30,445 nucleotides of DNA, from positions 1 through 30,445 of the forward strand of contig JAPLDV010000596.1 of the NCBI GenBank assembly GCA_026391235.1. Direction: 5' to 3'. How positions within the stretch are numbered: the first letter of the stretch is position 1; every line of letters begins with the position of its first letter. Position numbers and translations under genes: made by a program. The DNA comes from Bacteroidia bacterium. GTDB taxonomy: Bacteria; Bacteroidota; Bacteroidia; Bacteroidales; UBA12481. Below are positions 16,187 to 23,328 of the stretch, in pieces. The notes beneath the pieces were generated by a model that had not been told where the DNA came from, ran no database searches, and saw nothing but the letters and a program-made list of their open reading frames with translations.

Positions 16187-18969
16187 CCATGTGCCTCCAG
16201 CCAGTTTCTACCTTCACCCAAATCGATCACCAGTGGAACCCTCAGCTGTAAAGCGTGTTCCATTTCATGCCGGACAATCTCCTTAACCTGCTTAAGTTCA
16301 GGAATATATACATCAAAATTGAGTTCGTCATGCACCTGGAGCACCATCTGGCTGCGAAGTTTCCTGAGCCTGAGTTCCCGGTCAATATGGATCATGGCGA
16401 GTTTGATAATATCGGCAGCTGAACCCTGAATGGGGGAATTAATGGCATTGCGCTCTGCATTTCCCCGAACAACCTGATTTTCCGAATGAATATCCGGGAG
16501 ATATCTCTTACGGCCCATTATTGTTGTGGCGAATCCTTTGTCCCGGGCCTGACGGATAGAATCATCCATATATATCTTTATCCCGGGATACGACCGGAAA
16601 TAGCCATCAATCAGTTCCCTGGCTTCATCACGTGAAATATTCAAACGCTGCGACAATCCAAAAACGGAGATTCCGTAAATAATTCCAAAATTGGCAACTT
16701 TGGCTTTCGAACGCATTTCGCGTGTTACGTGGTCGGTGCTAACCCGGTTGATCAGTGCAGCGGTTGTGGTATGAATATCCTCACAGCGGTTAAAAGCTGC
16801 AATCATGTTTTCATCACGGCTGAAATGGGCCATGATCCTCAATTCGATCTGAGAATAATCGGCCGACAGAAACGTGTAGTTGTTCTGAGAAGGAACAAAG
16901 GCTTTCCGAATTTCGCGTCCCCGCGCCTCACGGATTGGAATATTCTGGAGGTTTGGGTTGTTGGAACTCAGCCGGCCGGTTGCGGCGATAGCCTGCATAA
17001 AATGAGAATGAATTTTACCGGTTTCCGGATCAATCAGTTCCGGAAGAGTTTCGATGTAGGTATTCAGCAGCTTGGTAAGACCCCGGAATTCGAGAATCTT
17101 TTCAATGATGGGATGGCGGTTGGAAAGCCGTGCCAGAACATCCTCGCTTGTTGAGTATTGCTGTGATTTTGTTTTTCGCGCCTGATCATCGATTTTCAGG
17201 TGAACGAACAATACCTCGCCCAGTTGTTTAGGAGAGGCAACATTGAAAGAAATTCCGGCCATTCCGATGATCTCTTTTTCGAGTGACTGTATTTCTTCGG
17301 ATAGGCCAAGCGAAATATCGGCTAAAGTGAGCGTATCAACCCTGATTCCTGATCGTTCCATTGCTGCCAGGACTGGAATGAGCGGCATTTCAACATCTGT
17401 GAACAGTTTCATCAATCCATTCTGGTTTAAGGCATCTTCCAGAATCGGTTTCAGCCGGAAAGTGATATCTGCATCCTCACCGGCATATTCTTTCTGAATT
17501 TCCGGATCAACAGAACGCATGCTTCGCTGGTCCTTACCTTTTTCGCCAATCAGGTTCTCGATCGGAACCATTTTGTATTGCAAATATTTATCAGCCAGAA
17601 AGTTCAGATTATGGCGCTCATCCTGATTCAGCAAATAATGAGCGATCATGGTATCAAAAATTGGTCCCCTGATATGGATGCCATAATTGGCCAGCACCTG
17701 GAGGTCATATTTAATATTCTGGCCGATCTTAAGAATGGTTTGATTTTCGAGCAAAGGCTTGATTGGCTCTAGCAATCTGATGGTTTCATCCCGGTTTTCC
17801 GGAAAGATGATATACCAGGCTTTTTTAGCTTCGATTGAGATGGCCAACCCAACCAGTTCGGCCTTCAGTGCATCTAATCCGGTTGTTTCGGTATCAAAAC
17901 AAAATGCCGGCTGAGCTGAAAGTTCCCTTGCCAGGATTTCTATACCGGCAAATCCGGTAATCAGCTGATAATGGTGCTCATTTGATTGAATATCCGTATC
18001 GGGGAACTTTGGTTCCGGCATTTCACTGGCGTCAAACAATGATCCCTGCTCTGAAACCGGGGGTGCTATATGGCTAAAGAGATCTCCCGGGCTGCTTGCG
18101 GGCATTACCTTGCTCAACAGGTTCCGGAATTCGAGTTCTTCGAAAATGGCCCGCAGGGCCCGTTCATCAGGAGCTGTGCGGATAGTGTGTTCGGGAACGA
18201 AATCCACCGGTGCATCGATACAGATAGTAACAAGCTCGCGGGCCCTGAATACCTGTTCACGGTTCAATTCAAGGGATTCCTTTTGTTTGGGCTTGATTTT
18301 ATCGAGGTTTTCATAGAGGTTTTGGATCGATCCGAACCGTCCAATCAGATCTTTTGCTGATTTTTCTCCTATTCCGGGGGCCCCTGGAATATTGTCGGAA
18401 GCATCACCCCAAAGAGCGAGGATGTCGATCACCTGTTCGGGTCGTTCTACTTCGAAATCCCGGCACACCTCCTCGGGACCGAGGATTTCCACATCAAACC
18501 CTGAACGGCGTGGTTTAAGTATCCGAATATGGTCACTGACGAGTTGGGTGTAATCCTTATCGGGAGTCATCATAAAGACGTTAAAGCCAGCCTTTTCAGC
18601 TTTTTTTGCAAGTGTACCTACAACATCATCGGCTTCATATCCATCGAGTTCCAGAATCGGGATATTGAGTGCTGCAATAATTTTGCGGATATAGGGGATA
18701 CCGGTTCTGAGAGATTCGGGCATGGGAGGCCGGTTGGCCTTATAGGCATCATACATAACATGACGGAAGGTGGGCGCCTGAGTGTCAAAAACAACGGCAA
18801 TATGTGACGGGTTCTCCTTTCGCAGCAGTTCCTCCAGTGTAAGTGTAAAACCAAATGCTGCTGACGTATTTAATCCTTTCGAGTTAATTCTCGGATTTTT
18901 GATAAACGCGAAATAGGAGCGATAGATCAGCGCGTATGCATCGAGGAGGAATAGGCGGTTGTCTGGCAT
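16183..18969 (-). CDS. polA: DNA polymerase I
   Basis: About 928 residues. It fills gaps in repair and removes Okazaki primers. Domains: 5'-3' exonuclease (about 1-290; LFLLDAYALIYRSYFAF, YEADDVVGTLA, DKDYTQLV, WGDASDNIPGAPGIGEK); a 3'-5' exonuclease with intact acidic residues (FDTETTGLDAL near 355, later YAGEDADITFRL), so proofreading is likely; polymerase motif A (SADYSQIELRIMAHFS, about 700), motif B (RSKAKVANFGIIYGIS, about 755) and motif C (QVHDELNFDV, about 878). The frame also opens at an ATG at 18993, but the extra MSLLNLFA comes from the heptamer repeat next door, so MPDNRLFLLDAY at 18969 is the better start. Its stop overlaps the mobA start. Confidence 0.96.
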   Translation of the reverse strand: MPDNRLFLLDAYALIYRSYFAFIKNPRINSKGLNTSAAFGFTLTLEELLRKENPSHIAVVFDTQAPTFRHVMYDAYKANRPPMPESLRTGIPYIRKIIAALNIPILELDGYEADDVVGTLAKKAEKAGFNVFMMTPDKDYTQLVSDHIRILKPRRSGFDVEILGPEEVCRDFEVERPEQVIDILALWGDASDNIPGAPGIGEKSAKDLIGRFGSIQNLYENLDKIKPKQKESLELNREQVFRARELVTICIDAPVDFVPEHTIRTAPDERALRAIFEELEFRNLLSKVMPASSPGDLFSHIAPPVSEQGSLFDASEMPEPKFPDTDIQSNEHHYQLITGFAGIEILARELSAQPAFCFDTETTGLDALKAELVGLAISIEAKKAWYIIFPENRDETIRLLEPIKPLLENQTILKIGQNIKYDLQVLANYGIHIRGPIFDTMIAHYLLNQDERHNLNFLADKYLQYKMVPIENLIGEKGKDQRSMRSVDPEIQKEYAGEDADITFRLKPILEDALNQNGLMKLFTDVEMPLIPVLAAMERSGIRVDTLTLADISLGLSEEIQSLEKEIIGMAGISFNVASPKQLGEVLFVHLKIDDQARKTKSQQYSTSEDVLARLSNRHPIIEKILEFRGLTKLLNTYIETLPELIDPETGKIHSHFMQAIAATGRLSSNNPNLQNIPIREARGREIRKAFVPSQNNYTFLSADYSQIELRIMAHFSRDENMIAAFNRCEDIHTTTAALINRVSTDHVTREMRSKAKVANFGIIYGISVFGLSQRLNISRDEARELIDGYFRSYPGIKIYMDDSIRQARDKGFATTIMGRKRYLPDIHSENQVVRGNAERNAINSPIQGSAADIIKLAMIHIDRELRLRKLRSQMVLQVHDELNFDVYIPELKQVKEIVRHEMEHALQLRVPLVIDLGEGRNWLEAHG

Positions 18970-18984
18970 GGCGAAGAGGTTTAA

Positions 18985-19015
18985 AAGGCTCAAGGCTCAA
19001 GGCTCAAGGCGCAAG
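18985..19015 (+). repeat. AAGGCTC heptamer array upstream of polA (left arm)
   Basis: Three AAGGCTC units, one AAGGCGC and a final AAG, tandem without gaps. It lies immediately upstream of the polA coding region and reaches into the longest possible polA frame. An inverted counterpart is at 19099-19134. Confidence 0.85.
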
Positions 19016-19098
19016 TAAGGATTAAGTTATAAGAATAAAGAAGGATTAAGTAAGTAAAAAGTTGATTAATGGAAGTCTTTTCACTTGTTTTATTTTTC

Positions 19099-19134
19099 AC
19101 TTGCGCCCTACGTGAGCCTTGCGCCTTGCGCCTT
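19099..19134 (-). repeat. Inverted counterpart of the heptamer array (right arm)
   Basis: CTTGCGCC, then GAGCCTT, GCGCCTT, GCGCCTT: the reverse complement of the AAGGCKC units at 18985-19015. The ~83-bp spacer contains AAGGATTAAGT twice (19017-19027 and 19041-19051) and is AT-rich. The two arms can pair. The right arm ends just before the queD stop codon. Confidence 0.75.
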
Positions 19135-19137
19135 CAT

Positions 19138-19584
19138 TTACTGGTCTTCGGCAAACCACTCGGCATAACTGTTCACCGTTTCATATAACCGGAGAGAATG
19201 CAGCCGGATTTCTGAGGGGAGCAGGGCCTGAAGAATCCCGGCAAAGTGGATCACGAGGTTTTCAGCGGTTGGCTGGAAATCGAACCAGGTTTTACGGTCG
19301 AACATATCCTTTATTTCGGTGAATTTTTCAACCGGAGCCTTCTCGTTTAATATCAGGCTATGGTCAAAAATATCAACAATGTATTTGTTAACCACGCGTT
19401 TGAGATCTCCAAAATCGATAACCATCCCCAGTTTTTTATTTGCCTGATCTTCTATCGGTATACCGCTGACAGTAACTTTAAGAACATAGGAATGGCCGTG
19501 AATGTTTTTACAAAGACCGTCGTAACCCCAAAGGGCATGGGCCATTTCAAAACGGAAAATCTTTGTAACCCTGACTATCGGCAT
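19138..19584 (-). CDS. queD: 6-carboxytetrahydropterin synthase (QueD family)
   Basis: 148 residues. QueD makes 6-carboxy-5,6,7,8-tetrahydropterin from dihydroneopterin triphosphate, an early step to queuosine and other deazapurines. Zinc ligands are seen in FEMAHAL and in CKNIHGHSY; the C-x3-H-G-H spacing is that of QueD rather than of mammalian-type pyruvoyl-tetrahydropterin synthase. IDFGDLKRVVN, FDHSLILNE and LYETVNSYAEW complete the fold. It starts 3 bp after the ArsR gene, so the pair is very probably an operon. queC, queE and queF are not in the window. Confidence 0.9.
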   Translation of the reverse strand: MPIVRVTKIFRFEMAHALWGYDGLCKNIHGHSYVLKVTVSGIPIEDQANKKLGMVIDFGDLKRVVNKYIVDIFDHSLILNEKAPVEKFTEIKDMFDRKTWFDFQPTAENLVIHFAGILQALLPSEIRLHSLRLYETVNSYAEWFAEDQ

Positions 19585-19587
19585 TGC

Positions 19588-19893
19588 TTAATTCCCGCAG
19601 GAACATTTACTGATACAATCAACCACCTTACTCAGCTGGTCGTGCTTAAGAAAGTAATAGGTATTTTTCCCATTACGCTTACTGGACAGAATATCTTTGT
19701 CTTTCAGGATACCTAAATGATGGCTGGTGGTTGATTGCTCGATATCCAGTTTTTCATGAATTTCGGTGACGGTCAGTTTCTGTCCATCTTCCAATAGATT
19801 GAGAATGGCAATCCTAACCGGATGTGCGATTGCTTTAAGCATATTGGCAGCTTTTTCCAATTGTTCTGGCTTTAATTCCAGCAGATTCATCAT
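19588..19893 (-). CDS. ArsR/SmtB-family winged-helix regulator with Cys-rich C-terminal tail
   Basis: 101 residues. Typical ArsR fold: AIAHPVRIAILNLLEDG, LTVTEIHEKLDIEQSTTSHHLGILKD (recognition helix) and the wing SSKRNGKNTYYFLK. The tail D-CISKCSCGN carries Cys-93, Cys-97 and Cys-99, a plausible metal or redox site; there is no ELCVCDL motif in the recognition region. It directly precedes queD (3-bp gap) and probably controls its own operon. ATGs at 19893 and 19890 are both possible starts. The metal sensed, if any, cannot be read from the sequence. Confidence 0.88.
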   Translation of the reverse strand: MMNLLELKPEQLEKAANMLKAIAHPVRIAILNLLEDGQKLTVTEIHEKLDIEQSTTSHHLGILKDKDILSSKRNGKNTYYFLKHDQLSKVVDCISKCSCGN

Positions 19894-19916
19894 TTTAGGG
19901 TATTAACGTAATTATG

Positions 19917-19924
19917 CAAATATA
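19917..19924 (-). promoter_or_regulatory. Candidate -7 element for arsR-queD
   Basis: On the minus strand TATATTTG matches the Bacteroidota -7 consensus TAnnTTTG at all fixed positions, 23 bp upstream of the ArsR start. No good TTG -33 element is seen at the usual distance, so support is moderate. Confidence 0.35.
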
Positions 19925-20119
19925 TAAATGTTTCGCTGTATAAAAGATAATATTAGTCAGCCTGTTATATGATTTTAGTCAAGTTTTTGCCCCTGAATAC
20001 CGAACCTCATGATCCGTGATTATAGCTGGCAGGTTATTGGCCAGGCGGCTGGCACCAATCCTGAATCGTTCAGGGTTGAGCCAATCATCACCCTACCGTA
20101 CCCTGAGCTTCCTGGATTG
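19925..20119. other. Intergenic region with a long hairpin and no clear gene
   Basis: Between dtd and arsR. It holds an imperfect hairpin at 20057-20077 (AATCCTGAA-TCG-TTCAGGGTT, nine pairs with one G-T), enclosed by a short TGGC/GCCA outer stem (20050-20083). No T-run follows on either strand, so it is not a standard terminator. A plus-strand frame from ATG 20009 to about 20173 (54 codons) crosses it and runs into dtd; I do not recognise it. The region may be a gene remnant or a structured RNA. Confidence 0.3.
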
Positions 20120-20572
20120 TCACGATTTATTTTTTGTATCTATCCAAATGGTAACCGGACCATCGTTAACTAAAGATACTTGCATCATGGCGCCAAATTC
20201 TCCGGTTTGAACGGGCTTTCCAAGTTCATGACCCAAAGATCTCACCAACTGCTCATAAAGAGGAATACTAACTGCCGGAGGTGCGGCATCGATGTACGAC
20301 GGCCTGAATCCTTTTTTCACCCGCGCATGCAGGGTAAACTGAGATACGACCAGGGCTTCTCCGTTAATGTCTTTTACTGACAGGTTCATCACCCCCTGTG
20401 GATCTTCAAATATTCGCAGGCCAGCAATTTTATTGACCAGCCAAACTATATCATCATCACCGTCACTTGTTTCGACTCCAAGCAGGATCAAAAGCCCCGG
20501 CCCGATAGCTGAATGTACCTTGTTTCCGATAGTGACGCTTGCCTCTGTAACACGCTGAATAAGAGCTCGCAT
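20120..20572 (-). CDS. dtd: D-aminoacyl-tRNA deacylase
   Basis: 150 residues, full length. DTD removes D-amino acids (and glycine mischarged on tRNA-Ala) from tRNAs, a cytoplasmic proofreading step. Diagnostic motifs are intact: [26 protein letters not shown], the SQFTL motif ([19 protein letters not shown]) that holds the catalytic-site backbone, and NDGPVT ([14 protein letters not shown]), the second active-site motif. It stands alone, preceded by an AT-rich region and the octamer array. Confidence 0.95.
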   Translation of the reverse strand: MRALIQRVTEASVTIGNKVHSAIGPGLLILLGVETSDGDDDIVWLVNKIAGLRIFEDPQGVMNLSVKDINGEALVVSQFTLHARVKKGFRPSYIDAAPPAVSIPLYEQLVRSLGHELGKPVQTGEFGAMMQVSLVNDGPVTIWIDTKNKS

Positions 20573-20580
20573 GAGATTTT

Positions 20581-20610
20581 AAAATATAAATTTAGAGATT
20601 CGAAGACCAA
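20581..20610 (-). promoter_or_regulatory. Candidate promoter for dtd
   Basis: On the minus strand TTG (20608-20610), 19 bases, then TATATTTT (20581-20588). This fits the Bacteroidota TTG-N19-TAnnTTTG pattern except for the last base. The -7 element ends 8 bp before the ATG, which would leave a very short leader. Confidence 0.3.
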
Positions 20611-20670
20611 TTTTGAATTTTGAAGTACAAGATTCAAGTATCGGTAAAGTTTGCTCAGTACTGCTATTTT

Positions 20671-20750
20671 CCTCACGTCCTCACGTCCTCACGTCCTCAC
20701 GTCCTCACGTCCTCACGTCCTCACGTCCTCACGTCCTCACGTCCTCACGT
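20671..20750. repeat. Perfect 8-bp tandem repeat, 10 copies of CCTCACGT
   Basis: Ten identical units of CCTCACGT without interruption. On the minus strand (ACGTGAGG) the first unit supplies the TGA stop codon of the decayed nitroreductase frame (20745-20747). The number and perfect identity of the copies point to recent slippage expansion. There are no spacers, so it is not a CRISPR array. Confidence 0.97.
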
Positions 20751-21322
20751 CCTTTCGGGTAAAAATACAGAAATTACATATTCCCACCCTTGAAAAGGTT
20801 GGGTACCTTCCGAAATCTTCCATGCGGGATTTCTGCCTTTTTCCCGGGCAACCAGATCGAAATGCGCCATGGCGATGCCCATATCGGTCATCTGTAAATC
20901 AATACTACTGATTGCTTTCTGATATCCTGGTTTACGGGAGATATAGAACCGGAATTGATTGCCTTCAGCAACAATCCGCCAGGGCTGGTTGTTTGATGCT
21001 GATGGAGCCATTCGCACAGATTCCAGCATTAACTTAAATGGATGATCCGGAGGTAAAACAAGCGGTTCTTCTGATTCTTCATCGAAAAATAGCTTTTCCC
21101 ATGGTAACCGGTTTTTTGAACCTGCACCCAGGCGGATAATATGATCGCCCAGGCCCCTCGTGGCTGTGGAGTATCCAAAATTTCGTTAATTTTTTTCAGT
21201 ATGTTTTTCTGGAGATCATCCGGTAATGGTTCTGTGAGATAGGTGCGCCGGGATGTCCGGATACGAATCAATTCTGAAATCGGGGTTGACAGATTCATGG
21301 TTTGTGTCATTCGGTTTGACAA
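20745..21322 (-). pseudogene. Decayed TM1586-like nitroreductase (internal deletion plus frameshift)
   Basis: Two frames together encode the ends of one flavin nitroreductase-family protein. The N-terminal part (21322 to about 21180) reads ISELIRIRTSRRTYLTEPLP. Then the frame changes near 21170-21190 and the second frame reads FGYSTATRGLGDHIIRLGAG, KNRLPWEKLFFDEE, LESVRMAPSASNNQPWR and TDMGIAMAHFDLVAREKG, which is the usual C-terminal half. The middle of the family (the region around the G-T-C-W-L-G-G motif, roughly 100 or more residues) is absent. About 190 codons remain. The final TGA is supplied by the octamer array. Not expected to be functional. Confidence 0.8.
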
Positions 21323-21346
21323 TATCGATGAAAGAAAGTAATTTCA
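21315..21346 (+). promoter_or_regulatory. Candidate promoter for the DUF1080 gene
   Basis: TTTG (21315-21318), 20 bases, then TAATTTCA (21339-21346; 6 of 8 to TAnnTTTG counting the free positions), ending 20 bp before the ATG at 21367. A plausible Bacteroidota-type promoter that overlaps the start of the divergent nitroreductase remnant. Confidence 0.3.
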
Positions 21347-21366
21347 GCCCGTTAAAACGAAAAATC

Positions 21367-22077
21367 ATGAAAAAATTCATTTCTGTTGTCGCACTGACTA
21401 TCCTTGTACTTTTCATGGGTAAATCTGTGTCGGGTCAAGGGCTTAACCAATTGACCCCAAAAGAGGTGCAGGAAGGATGGCAACTGCTGTTCGACGGTAA
21501 ATCCATGGAGCAATGGCGCTGTTATAAGATGGATAAAGTTCAGGGATGGGCCATTGAGGATGGGGCGATCACAGCACTCGGACTGCCTGAAGGTAAAGGC
21601 GGGGATATTGTTACGAAAGAAAAGTACGAAGACTTTGAATTGTATCTGGAGTGGAAAGTTGCTCAAAACAGCAATTCGGGCATCTTTTTCCATGTAGTGG
21701 AGGGTGATGAGTATGAAACTGTTTACATGACCGGTCCGGAATACCAATTGCTTGATGATGTTGGATATCCGCAATCACACCCCAAAAATAATTCAGGTTC
21801 AAACTATGATATGCATGCTCCTGAATTCGGTCAGGTGAAAACTCTGGATGAATGGAATACAGCCAAAATTGTGGTTAAAGGTGCTCATGTCGAGCATTGG
21901 CTGAACGATCGTAAAGTGGTGGAGTACGAATTGTGGACCACCGAATGGCTTGAATTGAAGAAGAATTCAAAATGGAAAAATGCCGAAGGATACGGGAAAT
22001 ACAAAGAGGGATACATTGCTCTTCAGGACCATGGCGGTACCACGAGTTTCCGAAATATTAAAATCAAAAGATTGTAG
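21367..22077 (+). CDS. Secreted DUF1080 / 3-keto-disaccharide hydrolase-domain protein
   Basis: 236 residues. The frame is open upstream to 21253, but the ATG at 21367 begins a clean signal peptide (MKKFISVVALTILVLFMGKS, cleaved near VSGQ), so that is the start. A single concanavalin-like domain follows: GWQLLFDGKSMEQWR, WAIEDGAITALG, KEKYEDFELYLEWKV, NSNSGIFFHV, GPEYQLLDD, EWNTAKIVVKGAHVEHWLND and GYIALQDHGGTTSFRNIKIK. Members of this family act on 3-keto-glycosides or related sugars outside the cytoplasm. The usual partner, a Gfo/Idh-type sugar dehydrogenase, is present about 7 kb away but not adjacent. The stop codon lies in a palindromic repeat. Confidence 0.88.
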   Translation: MKKFISVVALTILVLFMGKSVSGQGLNQLTPKEVQEGWQLLFDGKSMEQWRCYKMDKVQGWAIEDGAITALGLPEGKGGDIVTKEKYEDFELYLEWKVAQNSNSGIFFHVVEGDEYETVYMTGPEYQLLDDVGYPQSHPKNNSGSNYDMHAPEFGQVKTLDEWNTAKIVVKGAHVEHWLNDRKVVEYELWTTEWLELKKNSKWKNAEGYGKYKEGYIALQDHGGTTSFRNIKIKRL

Positions 22078-22098
22078 AGACAGATCATGATCTGTCTC
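22077..22098. repeat. Palindromic repeat, copy 1 (GAGACAG variant)
   Basis: A perfect 22-bp palindrome with arms GAGACAGATCA and its complement, preceded by GTA so that the left side reads GTAGAGACAG. It overlaps the TAG stop of the DUF1080 gene. It shares the GTAGAGAC...GTCTC outer part with copies at 23295-23326 and 28691-28716, but its inner bases differ. Confidence 0.75.
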
Positions 22099-22143
22099 CA
22101 ATGAAGATTCCGGATAACGGGTGCCAAAACCATATTTGTTTCG

Positions 22144-22806
22144 ATGAAATCGATATTTTTCAGGATTATTATAGGAGGTTTTTTGGTTGTTCAACTGATG
22201 GCTTGTTCAGATGATAAAAGGCGTATTGAACAATGTGTGGAGGCTGAGCTTAACCTGCATCCCGCTGCTCATCTGGTTGATCTGTACAAATATTTCTTCC
22301 AGGATGTATTTGGGCCCGGGCATTTGGTTTCAGACCGGGAAGGGGCTGAGAAATACCTGGATAATGAGCTTTCTGCTGCAAAGGCATTTGAGCCATTTGA
22401 TTATCAGGAATTGATGTATAGGGGACAATTCGTTCGAGTGAACCTTCGGATGGTCACCGATGCGGACATTTCAAAGCAGGATTTACTCAATGCTTTTATG
22501 CAGAGTGCCCAGGAGTTTAAATTGCCAAAGGTTGATGAGTGGCGCATGGAATGGACTGAAATAGCCAGGGTGATTAAAGAATTAAAGCCGGATTTACCCG
22601 GATATAACCGCGAATCCTTTATGATAGATAGTATGCTTCTGTCAGGGAATTACGCTGTCCATCATAGCCGGGACTATATCCGGGCTTATGATCCGCACTA
22701 CAGGTTAATTCACCGGGAATATTTTAAAACTTTGGTTTTCAAAAATAGTAAAACCGGTAAGGATTCCGGAGAAGGTGATCGCGGGGAAGCATCCGGTAAA
22801 AAATAA
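22144..22806 (+). CDS. Putative lipoprotein of unknown function
   Basis: 220 residues. A signal peptide with lipobox (IIIGGFLVVQLMAC, Cys-21) indicates a lipid-anchored envelope protein. The mature part contains LYKYFFQDVFGPGHLVSD and YRGQFVRVNLRMV, which look conserved, but I cannot assign a family. A basic C-terminal tail (KNSKTGKDSGEGDRGEASGKK) is low in complexity. It follows the DUF1080 gene after a 66-bp gap holding a palindrome and precedes the Fe-S protein by 14 bp. Function unknown. Confidence 0.75.
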   Translation: MKSIFFRIIIGGFLVVQLMACSDDKRRIEQCVEAELNLHPAAHLVDLYKYFFQDVFGPGHLVSDREGAEKYLDNELSAAKAFEPFDYQELMYRGQFVRVNLRMVTDADISKQDLLNAFMQSAQEFKLPKVDEWRMEWTEIARVIKELKPDLPGYNRESFMIDSMLLSGNYAVHHSRDYIRAYDPHYRLIHREYFKTLVFKNSKTGKDSGEGDRGEASGKK

Positions 22807-22820
22807 GAAAAAGCATTGTT

Positions 22821-23288
22821 ATGAGTAATAAAAACTATCGCGAATACAGTAATGGTGAAATAACTGTTTTCTGGAAACCCGATGCCTGTATCCATTCAAC
22901 CGTATGCTTTATGAAATTGCGGAAGGTGTTTGATCCAAGCAAGCGGCCGTGGGTAAATATGCAAGGAGCTCCTACCCAGGCAATTACTGATATCGTTGAA
23001 CAATGTCCCACCGATGCATTAACGTGGAAATGGAACCTCGACCTCACTGCATCCGAGAAGGACGAACTCATCAATTTACCTGATGGTGATGAAGTGGTTC
23101 CGGCACCAGTTACCGAAATCACCATTATTGAAAACGGCCCGGCTCTGATCAAGGGTAAGTTCAGTGTTAGAAAATCGTCCGGCGAAATGATGCAAACAGC
23201 TGGGCAGATTGCCTTATGCCGCTGCGGCTCCAGCCGTAATAAACCATTTTGCGACGGCAGCCACCACAGGTCCGGGTTCACGGGGTAG
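22821..23288 (+). CDS. Fused YjdI-type (4Fe-4S) domain and CDGSH iron-sulfur protein
   Basis: 155 residues with two iron-sulfur modules. Residues 1-70 match the divergent mono-cluster ferredoxin-like domain seen in YjdI: YSNGEITVFWKPDACIHSTV, a Cys in VCFMKLRKVF, and VEQCPTDALTWKW. The C-terminal part (about 128-155) is a CDGSH zinc-finger-like 2Fe-2S site: ALCRCGSSRNKPFCDGSHHRSG, with three Cys and one His ligand in the usual C-x-C-x2-S-x3-P-x-C-D-G-x2-H order. Probably a cytoplasmic electron-transfer or redox-sensing protein; the partner is unknown. Confidence 0.88.
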   Translation: MSNKNYREYSNGEITVFWKPDACIHSTVCFMKLRKVFDPSKRPWVNMQGAPTQAITDIVEQCPTDALTWKWNLDLTASEKDELINLPDGDEVVPAPVTEITIIENGPALIKGKFSVRKSSGEMMQTAGQIALCRCGSSRNKPFCDGSHHRSGFTG

Positions 23289-23294
23289 ATTAAC

Positions 23295-23326
23295 ATTGTA
23301 GAGACGCATAATTGCGTCTCTACAAT
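23295..23326. repeat. Palindromic repeat, copy 2 (GTAGAGACGCA type), between convergent genes
   Basis: Perfect 14-bp arms (ATTGTAGAGACGCA and complement) with a 4-base TAAT loop. It lies in the 40-bp gap between the convergent Fe-S gene and S9 peptidase gene, and could act as a bidirectional terminator; on the plus strand ATATCTATTTTT follows. Confidence 0.88.
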
Positions 23327-23328
23327 AT

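Noticed and set aside
16624..16639. A third parS-like site in polA (TTCATCACGTGAAATA)
   Set aside because: Only 12 of 16 bases match the TGTTTCACGTGAAACA form, the left end is poor and it is far from the other two; easily chance.
16729..17154. 141-codon open frame on the plus strand opposite polA
   Set aside because: It lies wholly within intact polA coding sequence and has no recognisable motif; an antisense shadow.
18970..18993. Upstream ATG of polA giving eight extra residues
   Set aside because: The added residues are encoded by the end of the heptamer array and adjacent DNA; family members start at the equivalent of MPDNRLFLLDA.
20671..20750. The octamer array as a CRISPR
   Set aside because: Units are 8 bp, directly adjacent and without spacers; no cas gene is near.
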